A stretch of 64,000 nt of DNA from WGMI01 sp041739275 (GTDB lineage: Bacteria; Bacteroidota; Bacteroidia; Flavobacteriales; Schleiferiaceae): the NCBI GenBank assembly GCA_041739275.1, contig JBGSOF010000020.1:62001-126000 (forward strand), written 5' to 3'. The notes under the pieces were generated by a model that had not been told where the DNA came from, searched no databases, and saw only the letters and a list, made by a program, of their open reading frames with translations. The position numbers and the translations under genes were made by a program. This document shows, piece by piece, positions 44,481 through 53,504 of the stretch. The first letter of the stretch is position 1. Every line of letters begins with the position of its first letter.

Positions 44481-44657
44481 GTGAACGCCACATCGCCCCC
44501 GTAGGCGTGAGGGATCGCAGCGGCAGCCCCTGACGCGACCAAGCCGGTCAGGGCTATAGCGAAGAGCCCGGCCCGGACACGCGAAGCAGGGTTCGCGGAC
44601 ACGCCCAGAAAACCATCAGCGTTGATCTAATCCGAGCACTTCATAAGGTGAACGCCA
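44479..44657. repeat. 12-bp direct repeats flanking the RNA element
   Basis: AGGTGAACGCCA occurs at 44479-44490, directly after the type B gene, and again at 44646-44657, directly before the relic of the same type of gene end. The RNA candidate lies between. The arrangement suggests either an insertion with target duplication or a duplication of the gene end. Confidence 0.6.
44504..44605 (+). ncRNA. Candidate structured RNA (multibranched)
   Basis: GGCGTG (44504-44509) pairs with CACGCC (44600-44605) to close a 102-base element. Inside are hairpin 1, AGCCCCTGAC/GTCAGGGCT (about 44525-44555, one bulge), and hairpin 2, CGCGAA-6-TTCGCG (44580-44597). The single-stranded parts GAGGGATCGCAGCGGCAGCCCC and CTATAGCGAAGAGCCCGGCCC resemble a repeat I remember from flavobacterial intergenic regions, possibly related to the Flavo-1 motif, which I could not check. 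The AGGTGAACGCCA repeats at 44479 and 44646 flank it. No protein-coding function is apparent. Confidence 0.5.
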
Positions 44658-44658
44658 T

Positions 44659-44747
44659 GCCGAAGGGGTGTATTTTATTCGGCTACAGCCTTTGGAAACG
44701 ACGGCAGCTCCCGAACGGAACAAAAGGCGGTGCATTTGATGCGGTAA
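44659..44747 (+). pseudogene. Relic of a T9SS type B sorting-domain 3' end
   Basis: Reading from 44659 gives AEGVYFIR, then after a one-base deletion near 44682 ATAFGNDGSSRTEQKAVHLMR and a stop. This is the homologue of the end of the 43515 gene (AEGVYFVRATAYGNDGSTRTEQQTVHLMR in two parts). So the last 30 codons of a second type B protein survive, without the rest of the gene. The remaining bases up to 44873 hold no further gene. Confidence 0.75.
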
Positions 44748-44873
44748 TCATCCCCCGCGCCGTCCCGAACAGAACGCTCAAATGCCGTGGCCGAATTCCG
44801 CACGACTGTAACAAAAGTGGCGGCACGAGGGTGGGCGAAAAGGCGAACTTTCAGGATTAAAGCCACATAAAAG

Positions 44874-46493
44874 ATGTTCCTCAAAACAGCATTCGTCGCG
44901 AGCCTCAGCCTGATCGGGCTTTTGACCTCTGCACAAAATCCGGGATTCGAAATTGCCATCGAGCCCTTGAATATCACCGGACTGGGCGGTCTTCAGGCCT
45001 ACGCATTCGGGCAAGACAACGGCAAATGGTTAATTGTCGGCGGGCGTTTAGACGGGCTTCACCGCAGACAGCCCTTTGCCGCATTCGACATAGCCGGACA
45101 CAACACCCAGCTGATCGTGGTCGACCCGGTGTCGAATCAAAAATGGAGTGCTCCGCTCAGCTCGCTGCCTGTTTCGATTCAAGAACAATTGCAATCTACC
45201 AATATGCAATTTCACCAAGTCGGCAATCGGCTTTACCTCACCGGAGGCTACGGATACAGCGCCACACTCGGAGACCACACCACCTTCGCAAAGCTCACCG
45301 CAGTCGACGTGCCCGCCACCATCAATGCCATCATTCAAGGGGGGGCCTTGACCCCGCACTTCAGGCAAATTGCTGAGCCCGAATTTCAGGTGGCCGGCGG
45401 ACATTTATCGCAAATCAACCAAACATTTTACCTGGTCGGGGGCAATAAATTCCTCGGGCGCTACAACCCCATGGGGCCGAATCATGGCCCGGGATTCATT
45501 CAAGAATACACGAACCAGATTCGAACATTTCAACTCACCGACGACGGAACAAACATCAGCATCGTCCATTTGGCGCAATACACCGATTCGGTTCAATTGC
45601 ACCGCAGAGATTTTAACGTGGTTCAGCAAATTCTCCCCAACGGAAATGAAGGAATTACCGCTTATTCGGGTGTGTTTCAACCCGGCGTCAATTTGCCCTT
45701 TTTGAACAGCTTCACCATCGACAGCACGGGCTATGTTGTAGACCATTCTTTTCAACAACATTACAACCACTATCACTGCGGGGTATTGCCCTTGTACTCT
45801 GCGATAAACAACGAAATGCACAGCGTTTTTTTCGGCGGAATCGCACAGTTTTACGACAGTGCGGGAGTGTTGATTCAAGACGACAACGTGCCCTTTGTGA
45901 AGACCATAGCCCGAGTGACGCGCAACTCGGCGGGAGTGCTTTCGGAACACAAATTGCCTGTTGAAATGCCCAACTTGCTTGGGGCGGGAGCTGAGTTTAT
46001 TCCTGTAACGAGCCTCGCACACTACCCGAATGAGGTGATCAAACTCGACGATTTACCCCTCGACAGCACCTTGGTTGGGTATGTGTACGGAGGAATCAGC
46101 AGCGCTGCCGAGAATATTTTCTTTACAAACACGGGCAGCGAAAGCAGTGCCAGCAGTCAAATCTTTAAAGTGTACGTCGTCAAGAGCGCGAACTTTGCGA
46201 TTTCCGAACCCTCAAATGAATATGCTGCCTCTTTGAATGTTCGAGTTTCTCCGAACCCCAACGAAGGAACATTCACCGTTCGTTTTCATTTGGAAACAGA
46301 CCGAGATGCAAAAATTCTCATCCGGAGCGCCGATGGAAAGCGAGTGGAGCAAGTCGAACTCTTCGGGCTCAAAAAAGGAGAAAACGCGTATCGACCACTG
46401 GCCAAAAATTTCGCGGTCGGAGGCACCTATTTCGTCACCGTTCAAACTTCGGGTCAAGAGGCGACTCAAAAAGTGGTCGTCGAGGCGAAATAA
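44874..46493 (+). CDS. T9SS secreted kelch-like beta-propeller protein
   Basis: 539 residues. The signal peptide MFLKTAFVASLSLIGLLTSAQ is cleaved at about residue 21. Kelch-type motifs recur: WLIVGGRLDGLHRR, RLYLTGGYGYSAT, FYLVGGNKFLGRYNPMG, SVFFGGIAQFYDS and VGYVYGGISS, so a propeller is likely. The C-terminus (NVRVSPNPNEGTFTVRF to VVVEAK) is a T9SS type A sorting domain. No catalytic residues were recognised. It lies downstream of the sorting-domain relic and upstream of the fusion protein gene; a shared function is not evident. Confidence 0.85.
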   Translation: MFLKTAFVASLSLIGLLTSAQNPGFEIAIEPLNITGLGGLQAYAFGQDNGKWLIVGGRLDGLHRRQPFAAFDIAGHNTQLIVVDPVSNQKWSAPLSSLPVSIQEQLQSTNMQFHQVGNRLYLTGGYGYSATLGDHTTFAKLTAVDVPATINAIIQGGALTPHFRQIAEPEFQVAGGHLSQINQTFYLVGGNKFLGRYNPMGPNHGPGFIQEYTNQIRTFQLTDDGTNISIVHLAQYTDSVQLHRRDFNVVQQILPNGNEGITAYSGVFQPGVNLPFLNSFTIDSTGYVVDHSFQQHYNHYHCGVLPLYSAINNEMHSVFFGGIAQFYDSAGVLIQDDNVPFVKTIARVTRNSAGVLSEHKLPVEMPNLLGAGAEFIPVTSLAHYPNEVIKLDDLPLDSTLVGYVYGGISSAAENIFFTNTGSESSASSQIFKVYVVKSANFAISEPSNEYAASLNVRVSPNPNEGTFTVRFHLETDRDAKILIRSADGKRVEQVELFGLKKGENAYRPLAKNFAVGGTYFVTVQTSGQEATQKVVVEAK

Positions 46494-46644
46494 GCCCCGA
46501 GGCCGGTCTGCTGCCGCAGAATTTTGAGGATCCAACCACTCGATTTCAGTGAACACCTCGCCGCGGGTGTGTCAAGTTTTGCGTGAATATCCACCCGATC
46601 GTCCGCATCACCACAGCACAAAGCGATCTAATTTCAACACCCAA

Positions 46645-49368
46645 ATGCAGCCCCCCACCCCCTCTACCCCCTTACGCACCCTGATTCGCAGCATGGGCCC
46701 CGAAGGCGCGCTCGCCATTCTCGCTCTCGGGCACGAGTCCATCCGAATTTGGAGAGAAGAAACCGGTCGTATTCCACGTTTGGAGAGACCGGCCACAGAG
46801 CGAGGAAGTTCGCCTAAGCTTGTGTTATTAGGCTGGGATGCAGCAGATTGGCGAATTATTCAACCCCTGATGGCGCAGGGAGCCATGCCCGCGCTCAAAC
46901 GGCTGGTCGAGCAAGGGGTCAAAGGCGCCATGGCCACCTTGAGCCCTCCGCTTTCGCCTATTTTATGGACCTCTGTGGCTACAGGCAAGCGCGCATGGCA
47001 GCACCGAGTCGGCGGTTTTGTGGAGGTCGACCCCACCAGTGGAGCGCTTCGCCCCATTCGCTCCTATGCCCGAAAGTCAAAAGCCGTTTGGAACATCTTG
47101 GCGCAGAACGGCTTCAAAAGCCATGTGGTGGGTTGGTGGCCAAGCCATCCCGCAGATCGCCTGCCCGGAGGGGTTATGGTATCGAATTTTTATCAAAAAG
47201 AGTCGAACGACCTAAATCAATGGCCCCTGCCCGAAGGAGCCGTCCATCCCCCTGAACTGGAACAAAAAATGGCCGAGCTCAGGGTACATCCATCGGAGAT
47301 CAGCCTCGGAATGATCTTGCCCTTTGTGCCCACGGCCACCGCCCGCGACCTTCAAGAAGACCCCGTGGTCAAGAACGTGGCGCGTTTCTTGGCGCATTGC
47401 GCGAGCATCCAAAGTGCGGCGACTTTTTTACTCGATCGGGGCGGCAGCGATTTCAGCGCATTTTACTTCGATGCCATAGACCACTTCAGCCATCTGGCCA
47501 TGCGCTTTCACCCCCCAAGACTCGAGGGAGTGGACGCCGACAAATACGAGAAATACAGGGGCATTGTAGAAGGCGCATACCGCTTTCACGATATGATGCT
47601 CGAAGCGCTGCTCGCCAAGGTCGGTGCCGAAACCCACGTGGTTTTGCTCTCCGACCACGGTTTTCGAAGCGAGGCCAATCGCCCGCTCAGGCTTCCCAAA
47701 GAGCCCGCGGCACCGATGCACGAGCACAGGGCTTATGGAATTTTTGCCGCCAAAGGGCCGTCGTTCAGAATTGCTCAGACCTTGTTCGGGGCGAGGCTGC
47801 TTGACATCTGCCCCAGCGTGCTTCATTTTTTTGGCCTGGAGATCGGAGAGGACATGGAAGGCCGGGTCTTGCTCGAACTCTTTGGCGATCAGACCCTCCC
47901 GAAAACTGTGCCCAGCTGGGAAGAAATCGAAGGCGAGAGCGGAATGCACCCCGCCATGTCTGAACTGGAAGGCGATTCGGCCATCGAGAAGCTCGGAATG
48001 CAACAGCTTGTCGAACTGGGGTATGTGGAAGAGCCCATTGAAGGGGGGCAGCGCGAACACCGAGAAACCTTGATGCGCGAAGAGCGCTTTAACATCGCCC
48101 TCAGCATGCTCGAAGCAGGGCGTGTTCGAGAAGCCCAGCTCGAATTTGAGGCCCTCTGCCGCGAAGACCCCAAGGCCATTCGTTATTTGGAGCGCAATGT
48201 GCGGAGCCTGCTGGCCATCGGCAGGGCCAAGGCCGCCGAAAAGGCGCTCGACACCTCGAGAGAATCGGGGCTTTCTGAACAAATTCCGAGAATTGCCGTG
48301 CTTCGGGCTTTGGTTGAACTCGCCCTCGGGCGTTTTGAAGAAGCCGAAGGGCGCTTTCTCAAACTAATTCAAGAACATCCTCAAGACGCGCTCATCACCG
48401 AACAAATTGCCCATATCGACTATCGAAGAGGGCGTTACGAATCGGCCCTGCAGCGCTTTGAGCAAGTGCTCGAAATCGATCGCGAAGACGTGCGCGGACT
48501 CAATGGCAAGGGCAGGTGCTTGGTCGAACTCGGGCGCACCGAAGAAGCCCTCGAGCCGCTGTTCGACTCCGTCGAGCTGAATTTCAAGCAACCGGCGATT
48601 CACCGTCTTATCGGAAGCGTTCTCGAAAAGCAAGGCAAGTTTGAAGATGCCTTCACCGCCGTGCATTTGGCTCATAAAATGCGCCCTGCCGATGCCGGAA
48701 TTGTCGAGCAACTGCGCGCTTTTGCGGTTCAACTCGGAAAGAGCGAAGAAGCCGCGCACTGGGGTTCGATACTTGAAAAACTGGGCGTAGCAGCGGTGGC
48801 CGTGGTCTGCGGATTGCCGCGTTCGGGCACTTCGCTGATGATGCAGCTCCTGGTTTCGGCGGGTCTTGAGCCCTATGCCGACCATTCGCGCGCCCCGGAC
48901 GAGCACAATCCGAAAGGCTATCTCGAGCACGAACGCGTTAAAAAGCTGCGATTCGACCGCTCTTGGGTTCCCGAGGCTCGGGGCAAGGTCGTAAAAGTGG
49001 TCTCGGGGCTTTTGTGTGAATTGCCCCTAAACGAACGTTATAAGGTGGTCTTTATCCACCGCCCGTTGACCGAAGTCATCGCATCTCAACAAAAAATGCT
49101 CGGAAAGCCCATCGAGCGCTTGCTTCGAGATTTTCCTTTGGCTTTAGCGCAAGCACTTGATAAACAGCAAGAAGCGGCGCTTCGCTGGTGCCGAAGAAAT
49201 CCTCAAGTTGACTTGCTCGAAGTCGAGATCGATCGGGTTTATTCGAAGGACGAATCTTTGGTTGAAGAACTCGAACAGTTTTTTGGCGCGTCGAGTTTTG
49301 GAGGTCCGCTCGACCCTCAGCGATTTTGGGCACCGCTGGATCTCAACTTGAGGCGAGTGGCTTTTTGA
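46645..49368 (+). CDS. Fusion of phosphodiesterase-like AP domain, TPR and sulfotransferase
   Basis: 907 residues from ATG 46645 (a GTG at 46549 would add 32 residues of low quality). Residues about 50-420 are an alkaline phosphatase superfamily domain: LGWDAADWRIIQ (metal), PPLSPILWTSVATGKRAW (Thr nucleophile), FDAIDHFSHLA, LLSDHGFRSEAN and MHEHRAYGIFAA supply the metal ligands. Residues 470-710 hold about six TPRs (DAFTAVHLAHKMRP). Residues about 720-907 are a sulfotransferase with the P-loop VVCGLPRSGTSLMMQLLVSAG and a 3'-phosphate region VVFIHRPLTEVIASQ. There is no signal peptide, so it is probably cytosolic. Each part is known on its own, but I do not recall this combination. Confidence 0.88.
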   Translation: MQPPTPSTPLRTLIRSMGPEGALAILALGHESIRIWREETGRIPRLERPATERGSSPKLVLLGWDAADWRIIQPLMAQGAMPALKRLVEQGVKGAMATLSPPLSPILWTSVATGKRAWQHRVGGFVEVDPTSGALRPIRSYARKSKAVWNILAQNGFKSHVVGWWPSHPADRLPGGVMVSNFYQKESNDLNQWPLPEGAVHPPELEQKMAELRVHPSEISLGMILPFVPTATARDLQEDPVVKNVARFLAHCASIQSAATFLLDRGGSDFSAFYFDAIDHFSHLAMRFHPPRLEGVDADKYEKYRGIVEGAYRFHDMMLEALLAKVGAETHVVLLSDHGFRSEANRPLRLPKEPAAPMHEHRAYGIFAAKGPSFRIAQTLFGARLLDICPSVLHFFGLEIGEDMEGRVLLELFGDQTLPKTVPSWEEIEGESGMHPAMSELEGDSAIEKLGMQQLVELGYVEEPIEGGQREHRETLMREERFNIALSMLEAGRVREAQLEFEALCREDPKAIRYLERNVRSLLAIGRAKAAEKALDTSRESGLSEQIPRIAVLRALVELALGRFEEAEGRFLKLIQEHPQDALITEQIAHIDYRRGRYESALQRFEQVLEIDREDVRGLNGKGRCLVELGRTEEALEPLFDSVELNFKQPAIHRLIGSVLEKQGKFEDAFTAVHLAHKMRPADAGIVEQLRAFAVQLGKSEEAAHWGSILEKLGVAAVAVVCGLPRSGTSLMMQLLVSAGLEPYADHSRAPDEHNPKGYLEHERVKKLRFDRSWVPEARGKVVKVVSGLLCELPLNERYKVVFIHRPLTEVIASQQKMLGKPIERLLRDFPLALAQALDKQQEAALRWCRRNPQVDLLEVEIDRVYSKDESLVEELEQFFGASSFGGPLDPQRFWAPLDLNLRRVAF

Positions 49369-49374
49369 ACGCTT

Positions 49375-49382
49375 TACCTTTG
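49375..49382 (+). promoter_or_regulatory. -7 box just before the 49387 gene
   Basis: TACCTTTG followed by CG, an exact TAnnTTTG, ends only four bases before the ATG at 49387. Transcription would then start at or beside the start codon, so the mRNA could be leaderless. Confidence 0.45.
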
Positions 49383-49386
49383 CGAC

Positions 49387-50217
49387 ATGCAAAATAAAAT
49401 TCGATCAGATCGATGGGCCTCGTATGCGGCAGCGGCAGCGGGCGTTGTGGGCCTCGATGCGGCGGCTCAGGTTCAGTATGTGGATTTTGATCCCGACCTG
49501 GTCGTTACAGGGCATCGGCAGCAGCTTCGCATCGACCTCAATAGCGATTCGATCGACGATTTTGTTTTGGTCGCAGACGACACTTTGCTGGCCGCGGGCA
49601 GTTTGATGTACGACATTGGTCGGATTATCGGCGGTGGGTATGCCAACACGGCCAACGATTTGCTCGGAAGTTCTCCCGGTGCCTACGATTACGTCGGGAG
49701 GTTGAGCGCGGGCGAACTCGTAGGGCCCAGCCGCAACTTCTTGAACGGGGGGACGTTCGCTTTTTCAATCGACGGCCAAAACCCCTTTGATGAACCGTGG
49801 AACGGCGGGGTGGTCGACGGCTATGTGGGGCTTCGGTTCGTCATTGGCGACAGCCTGCATTACGGCTGGATGCGCATCGATGTTTCTGCCGACGCCAAAA
49901 ATGTCATCATCAAAGACGCTGCATTCAACACATTGCCGGACAGTAGTCTGTTAGCGGGCAGTCTCTTTCTCGGAGCCGAAGAAAGCCGCTTGCCCGAAAT
50001 GAGGTGGAGTTGGAATTCAGTATCCGTCGACGCGCGCCCGGGAATTGCTTCGATCCTCGAGATCTACTCTTCGGCCGGAATTCAAATGGCGCGGATCTCT
50101 TCTGAAGGCGAGCCGATGGACTTCAGCCTCGATTCGCTGCCCCGAGGTTTGTACGTCGCACGACTCACCGACCGCGACCGGATGGCGAACTATCGGCAGA
50201 TGGTCTTTATCCGTTGA
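49387..50217 (+). CDS. T9SS secreted protein, paralogue A of the tail-to-tail pair
   Basis: 276 residues. The N-terminal hydrophobic stretch (YAAAAAGVVGLDAAAQ) is a signal peptide ending at about residue 28. The mature part has VQYVDFDPDLVV, LRIDLNSDSIDDFVL and the block VDGYVGLRFVIGDSLHYGWMRID, shared with its neighbour on the other strand. The C-terminus (LEIYSSAGIQMARIS... GLYVARLTDRD... YRQMVFIR) is a T9SS type A sorting domain. The function is unknown. It could bind calcium through the Asp-rich DLNSDSIDDF. Confidence 0.8.
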   Translation: MQNKIRSDRWASYAAAAAGVVGLDAAAQVQYVDFDPDLVVTGHRQQLRIDLNSDSIDDFVLVADDTLLAAGSLMYDIGRIIGGGYANTANDLLGSSPGAYDYVGRLSAGELVGPSRNFLNGGTFAFSIDGQNPFDEPWNGGVVDGYVGLRFVIGDSLHYGWMRIDVSADAKNVIIKDAAFNTLPDSSLLAGSLFLGAEESRLPEMRWSWNSVSVDARPGIASILEIYSSAGIQMARISSEGEPMDFSLDSLPRGLYVARLTDRDRMANYRQMVFIR

Positions 50218-50259
50218 TTTTGCCCTCTCGGTAGAGCTCTTCCGGGCGCTCGACTCTTC

Positions 50260-51093
50260 TCAGAGCTTGCGAATCCAAACCAATCCTTCGGTTTGCATTT
50301 TGAGCAAAACGACCGATTCTGATTGGAGTTCAACTCGTTCATTTTCTGCCCCAAACCGGCCTTTGGCCAAACTCTTTCCAGAAAGCTCGAAAACTTCGTA
50401 GCCACACCCTCGAAAGCCTTCTTTGGGTTGGAATTCAATTCCATCTTGGCTCCGGAAGACCGCAAAACCGCGTTCGAAGTCTTCGACAAGCGAAATGGTT
50501 TGTCCGGTAGAGATCGGGTCTGTTGCGGTGAGGTTCAAGGCGAAGTCTTTCAGAACGACCGTGTCGAGAGCCGAATTGAGGTCGATGCGCGCCCAGCCAT
50601 AGTGCATCGCCCCGGCCACATCGAGTCGGAGGCCCAGAAAACCATCGGCAGCCCCTCCGTCCCAGGGAAAGCCGGGGCTAATAGGACCAATCTTCGCCGA
50701 GAGTGGCACTTCTGCTTCGAAGTCCTTGCTCCCGTCGATGGGAGCGCCCGCAGAGAACTTCGATGCCGCAAAGGTCCCCGAAGAATATCCTCCGGTGCTG
50801 GTGTACGTAATCACATATTGAGCCGCAACACCGCTCATGCCATAGCTGTCGACTGCGCGAATCTGGGCGGCGTCTGCCGTAAAACCGTAGGTTGTAATGG
50901 AATACAAGCGAATGTTAAAGTCGTCGGTTCCGTCTTGGTCGAGGTCGATCGACACCCCATTGGGGTCGTTTTTGATGGCCCATTCGTCGGGAGAAACATC
51001 GGTGTACAAAATCTGCCCGGCCGCGGGCAAACCACCCAAGAGTGCCGTAGCTCCGAGGTATTTGGCGAGTCTCGATTCCGCAGTCTCCTTCAT
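50260..51093 (-). CDS. T9SS-like secreted protein, paralogue B of the tail-to-tail pair
   Basis: 277 residues from ATG 51093; the open frame extends upstream but a promoter-like TTG-N20-TAATTTTA (51117-51124 for the -7 part) favours this start. The signal region (YLGATALLGGLPAAGQ) is followed by ILYTDVSPDEW and the Asp-rich SIDLDQDGTDDFNIRL. The block AADGFLGLRLDVAGAMHYGWARIDL is the counterpart of the block in the 49387 protein. The C-terminus (YEVFELSGKSLAKGRFG... GLVWIRKL) looks like a T9SS sorting domain. The genes converge with a 42-base gap, so this is an inverted duplication that has diverged. Confidence 0.8.
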   Translation of the reverse strand: MKETAESRLAKYLGATALLGGLPAAGQILYTDVSPDEWAIKNDPNGVSIDLDQDGTDDFNIRLYSITTYGFTADAAQIRAVDSYGMSGVAAQYVITYTSTGGYSSGTFAASKFSAGAPIDGSKDFEAEVPLSAKIGPISPGFPWDGGAADGFLGLRLDVAGAMHYGWARIDLNSALDTVVLKDFALNLTATDPISTGQTISLVEDFERGFAVFRSQDGIEFQPKEGFRGCGYEVFELSGKSLAKGRFGAENERVELQSESVVLLKMQTEGLVWIRKL

Positions 51094-51214
51094 TTTGCGA
51101 GGTTTTATTGGAGCGTTAAAATTAAGGTTCTCACCCTCGTTTTTCAAGGGGTGTTTCAAAGGCCGCGCTCGTGTTCGATGCCGCGATTTGACATGATACC
51201 TTGTCGCTGTGCCG

Positions 51215-51222
51215 TATTTTTG
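51215..51222 (+). promoter_or_regulatory. -7 box of acnA
   Basis: TATTTTTG followed by C, an exact TAnnTTTG, 26 bases before the aconitase ATG. Confidence 0.5.
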
Positions 51223-51248
51223 CAAACTCTACATAATACCGCGATTTT

Positions 51249-53504
51249 ATGGCCTTTGATCTCGAGATGATTCGCTCCGTATATCAGCGCATGCCCGAAC
51301 GCATCGAAGCCGCAAGGCAGGTGCTCGGCAGACCGCTCAGCCTCACCGAGAAAATTTTGTACGGCCACCTCTGGAACGGAGCGGCCACCACGGCTTTCGA
51401 ACGCGGAAAATCGTATGTCGATTTTGCTCCCGATCGGGTGGCGATGCAAGATGCCACGGCTCAAATGGCCTTGCTTCAGTTTATGAGTGCGGGTCGCAAA
51501 AAAGTGGCCGTTCCTTCAACGGTGCATTGCGACCACTTGATTCAGGCCAAGGATGGCGCAAAGGCAGATTTAAAGAGTGCCTTAGATAAAAGTTCTGAGG
51601 TCTTTGACTTTTTGCAGAGCGTTTCCAACAAATACGGAATCGGATTTTGGGCTCCCGGCGCAGGGATCATTCACCAAGTGGTTTTGGAGAACTACGCCTT
51701 TCCGGGCGGGATGATGATCGGCACCGACAGCCATACCGTGAATGCCGGTGGGCTCGGGATGATCGCCATTGGAGTGGGCGGAGCCGATGCAGTCGATGTG
51801 ATGGCCGGAATGGCCTGGGAATTGAAATTCCCCAAGTTGATCGGGGTGAAGCTCACGGGCAAGCTCAACGGCTGGACGTCGTCTAAGGATGTCATTTTAA
51901 AAGTAGCGGGTATTTTGACCGTCAAGGGAGGCACCGGAGCCATTCTCGAGTATTTCGGCGAGGGTGCTGAGTCGCTGAGCTGCACGGGCAAAGGCACCAT
52001 TTGCAATATGGGCGCCGAGATCGGAGCGACGACTTCAACCTTCGGGTACGACCCTAAAATGGCTGATTATCTGCGGGGCACCGGTCGTGCGGAGGTCGCT
52101 GATCTCGCCGACGGCATACGCGAATTTTTGAACGCGGACCCCGCGGTGTATGCGCATCCCGAGAAGTACTTCGATCAAGTGATCGAAATCGATCTCAACA
52201 CCCTTGAACCGCATATCAATGGGCCGTTTACGCCCGATTTGGCGACCCCCATTTCGCAGTTTGCCGAGGCGGTAAAAACCAACGGATGGCCTGACGAGCT
52301 CGAGGTCGGGCTGATTGGATCGTGTACCAATTCGAGCTACGAAGACCTGACGCGCGCGGCTTCTGTGGCTCGTCAAGCCAAGGACAAAAAGCTCACGGTG
52401 CGCTCGGAGTTCACCATTACCCCCGGCTCGGAGCAGGTGCGATACACCGCGGAGCGAGACGGCTTGCTGGCCGATTTCGATTCGATCGGGGGCGTGGTTC
52501 TCGCAAATGCCTGCGGCCCTTGTATCGGCCAATGGGCGCGGCACACCAACGACCCCAACCGCAAGAATTCCATCATTACCAGCTTTAACCGAAATTTTGC
52601 CAAGCGCAACGACGGCAATCCCAATACGCACTCTTTTGTGGCCTCTCCCGAAATCGTGACGGCCATGGCGATTGCTGGGAAGTTGAGCTTTAATCCGCTT
52701 AAAGACAAGATCTTAAACAACGATGGGGCAGAGGTGATGCTCGACGAGCCCCGCGGACTTGAACTTCCGCCTTTGGGTTTTGATGTCAAAGACTCCGGCT
52801 ACCACGAACCCGCCGCCGACGGCTCAGGAGTTCAAGTAGTGGTGCATCCCGACAGCGAGCGCCTTCAAAAGCTCGAGCCGTTTAAGCCCTGGAATGGAGA
52901 GAATTGGGAAGGTCTCGTTTTGCTGATCAAGGCCCAAGGCAAGTGCACCACAGACCACATTTCTATGGCGGGCCCCTGGCTGCGCTTCCGCGGACACCTC
53001 GACAACATCTCGAACAATACGCTTACGGGCGCGGTGAATGCGTTTAACCAAAAGACAGATTCCGTCGTGAATCAGCTCAGTGGAGCGCTCGGAACCGTCC
53101 CGGGGACCCAGCGAGCGTACAAGGCTGCAGGGGTTGGCAGCGTGGTGGTCGGCGATCACAATTACGGCGAAGGCTCATCTCGCGAACACGCGGCCATGCA
53201 GCCTCGTCACCTCGGAGTTTTGGCCGTTTTGGTGAAGTCTTTTGCGCGGATTCACGAAACCAATCTCAAAAAACAAGGGATGCTCGCCATCACCTTTTCA
53301 AAAGAGTCAGACTACGAATTGATTCGCGAAGACGACCGCTTTGATTTTATCGACCTCAAAGAATTTGCCCCCGAACGCCCGCTTCGGGTTCGTCTGCGGC
53401 ACTCGGACGGCAGTTCAGACGAGATCAGCGTAAACCATACCTACAACCTTCAGCAAATCGATTGGTTTAAAGCGGGTTCGGCGCTCAATCTGATGAAGGA
53501 CTAA
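51249..53504 (+). CDS. acnA: Aconitate hydratase
   Basis: 751 residues, the mitochondrial-type length. It isomerises citrate to isocitrate in the TCA cycle. The [4Fe-4S] ligands are Cys in LIGSCTNSSYEDL (about residue 357) and the pair in NACGPCIGQWAR (about 421 and 424). Substrate residues are recognisable in GTDSHTVNAGGLGMIAIGVGGAD and in GDHNYGEGSSREHAAMQPRHLG. It stands alone on the plus strand with its own promoter and overlaps the small convergent HTH gene by four bases. Confidence 0.97.
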   Translation: MAFDLEMIRSVYQRMPERIEAARQVLGRPLSLTEKILYGHLWNGAATTAFERGKSYVDFAPDRVAMQDATAQMALLQFMSAGRKKVAVPSTVHCDHLIQAKDGAKADLKSALDKSSEVFDFLQSVSNKYGIGFWAPGAGIIHQVVLENYAFPGGMMIGTDSHTVNAGGLGMIAIGVGGADAVDVMAGMAWELKFPKLIGVKLTGKLNGWTSSKDVILKVAGILTVKGGTGAILEYFGEGAESLSCTGKGTICNMGAEIGATTSTFGYDPKMADYLRGTGRAEVADLADGIREFLNADPAVYAHPEKYFDQVIEIDLNTLEPHINGPFTPDLATPISQFAEAVKTNGWPDELEVGLIGSCTNSSYEDLTRAASVARQAKDKKLTVRSEFTITPGSEQVRYTAERDGLLADFDSIGGVVLANACGPCIGQWARHTNDPNRKNSIITSFNRNFAKRNDGNPNTHSFVASPEIVTAMAIAGKLSFNPLKDKILNNDGAEVMLDEPRGLELPPLGFDVKDSGYHEPAADGSGVQVVVHPDSERLQKLEPFKPWNGENWEGLVLLIKAQGKCTTDHISMAGPWLRFRGHLDNISNNTLTGAVNAFNQKTDSVVNQLSGALGTVPGTQRAYKAAGVGSVVVGDHNYGEGSSREHAAMQPRHLGVLAVLVKSFARIHETNLKKQGMLAITFSKESDYELIREDDRFDFIDLKEFAPERPLRVRLRHSDGSSDEISVNHTYNLQQIDWFKAGSALNLMKD

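Noticed and set aside
44648..44860. Short plus-strand frame of 70 codons as a gene
   Set aside because: It reads the decayed sorting-domain relic in a wrong frame; no start context or protein-like composition.
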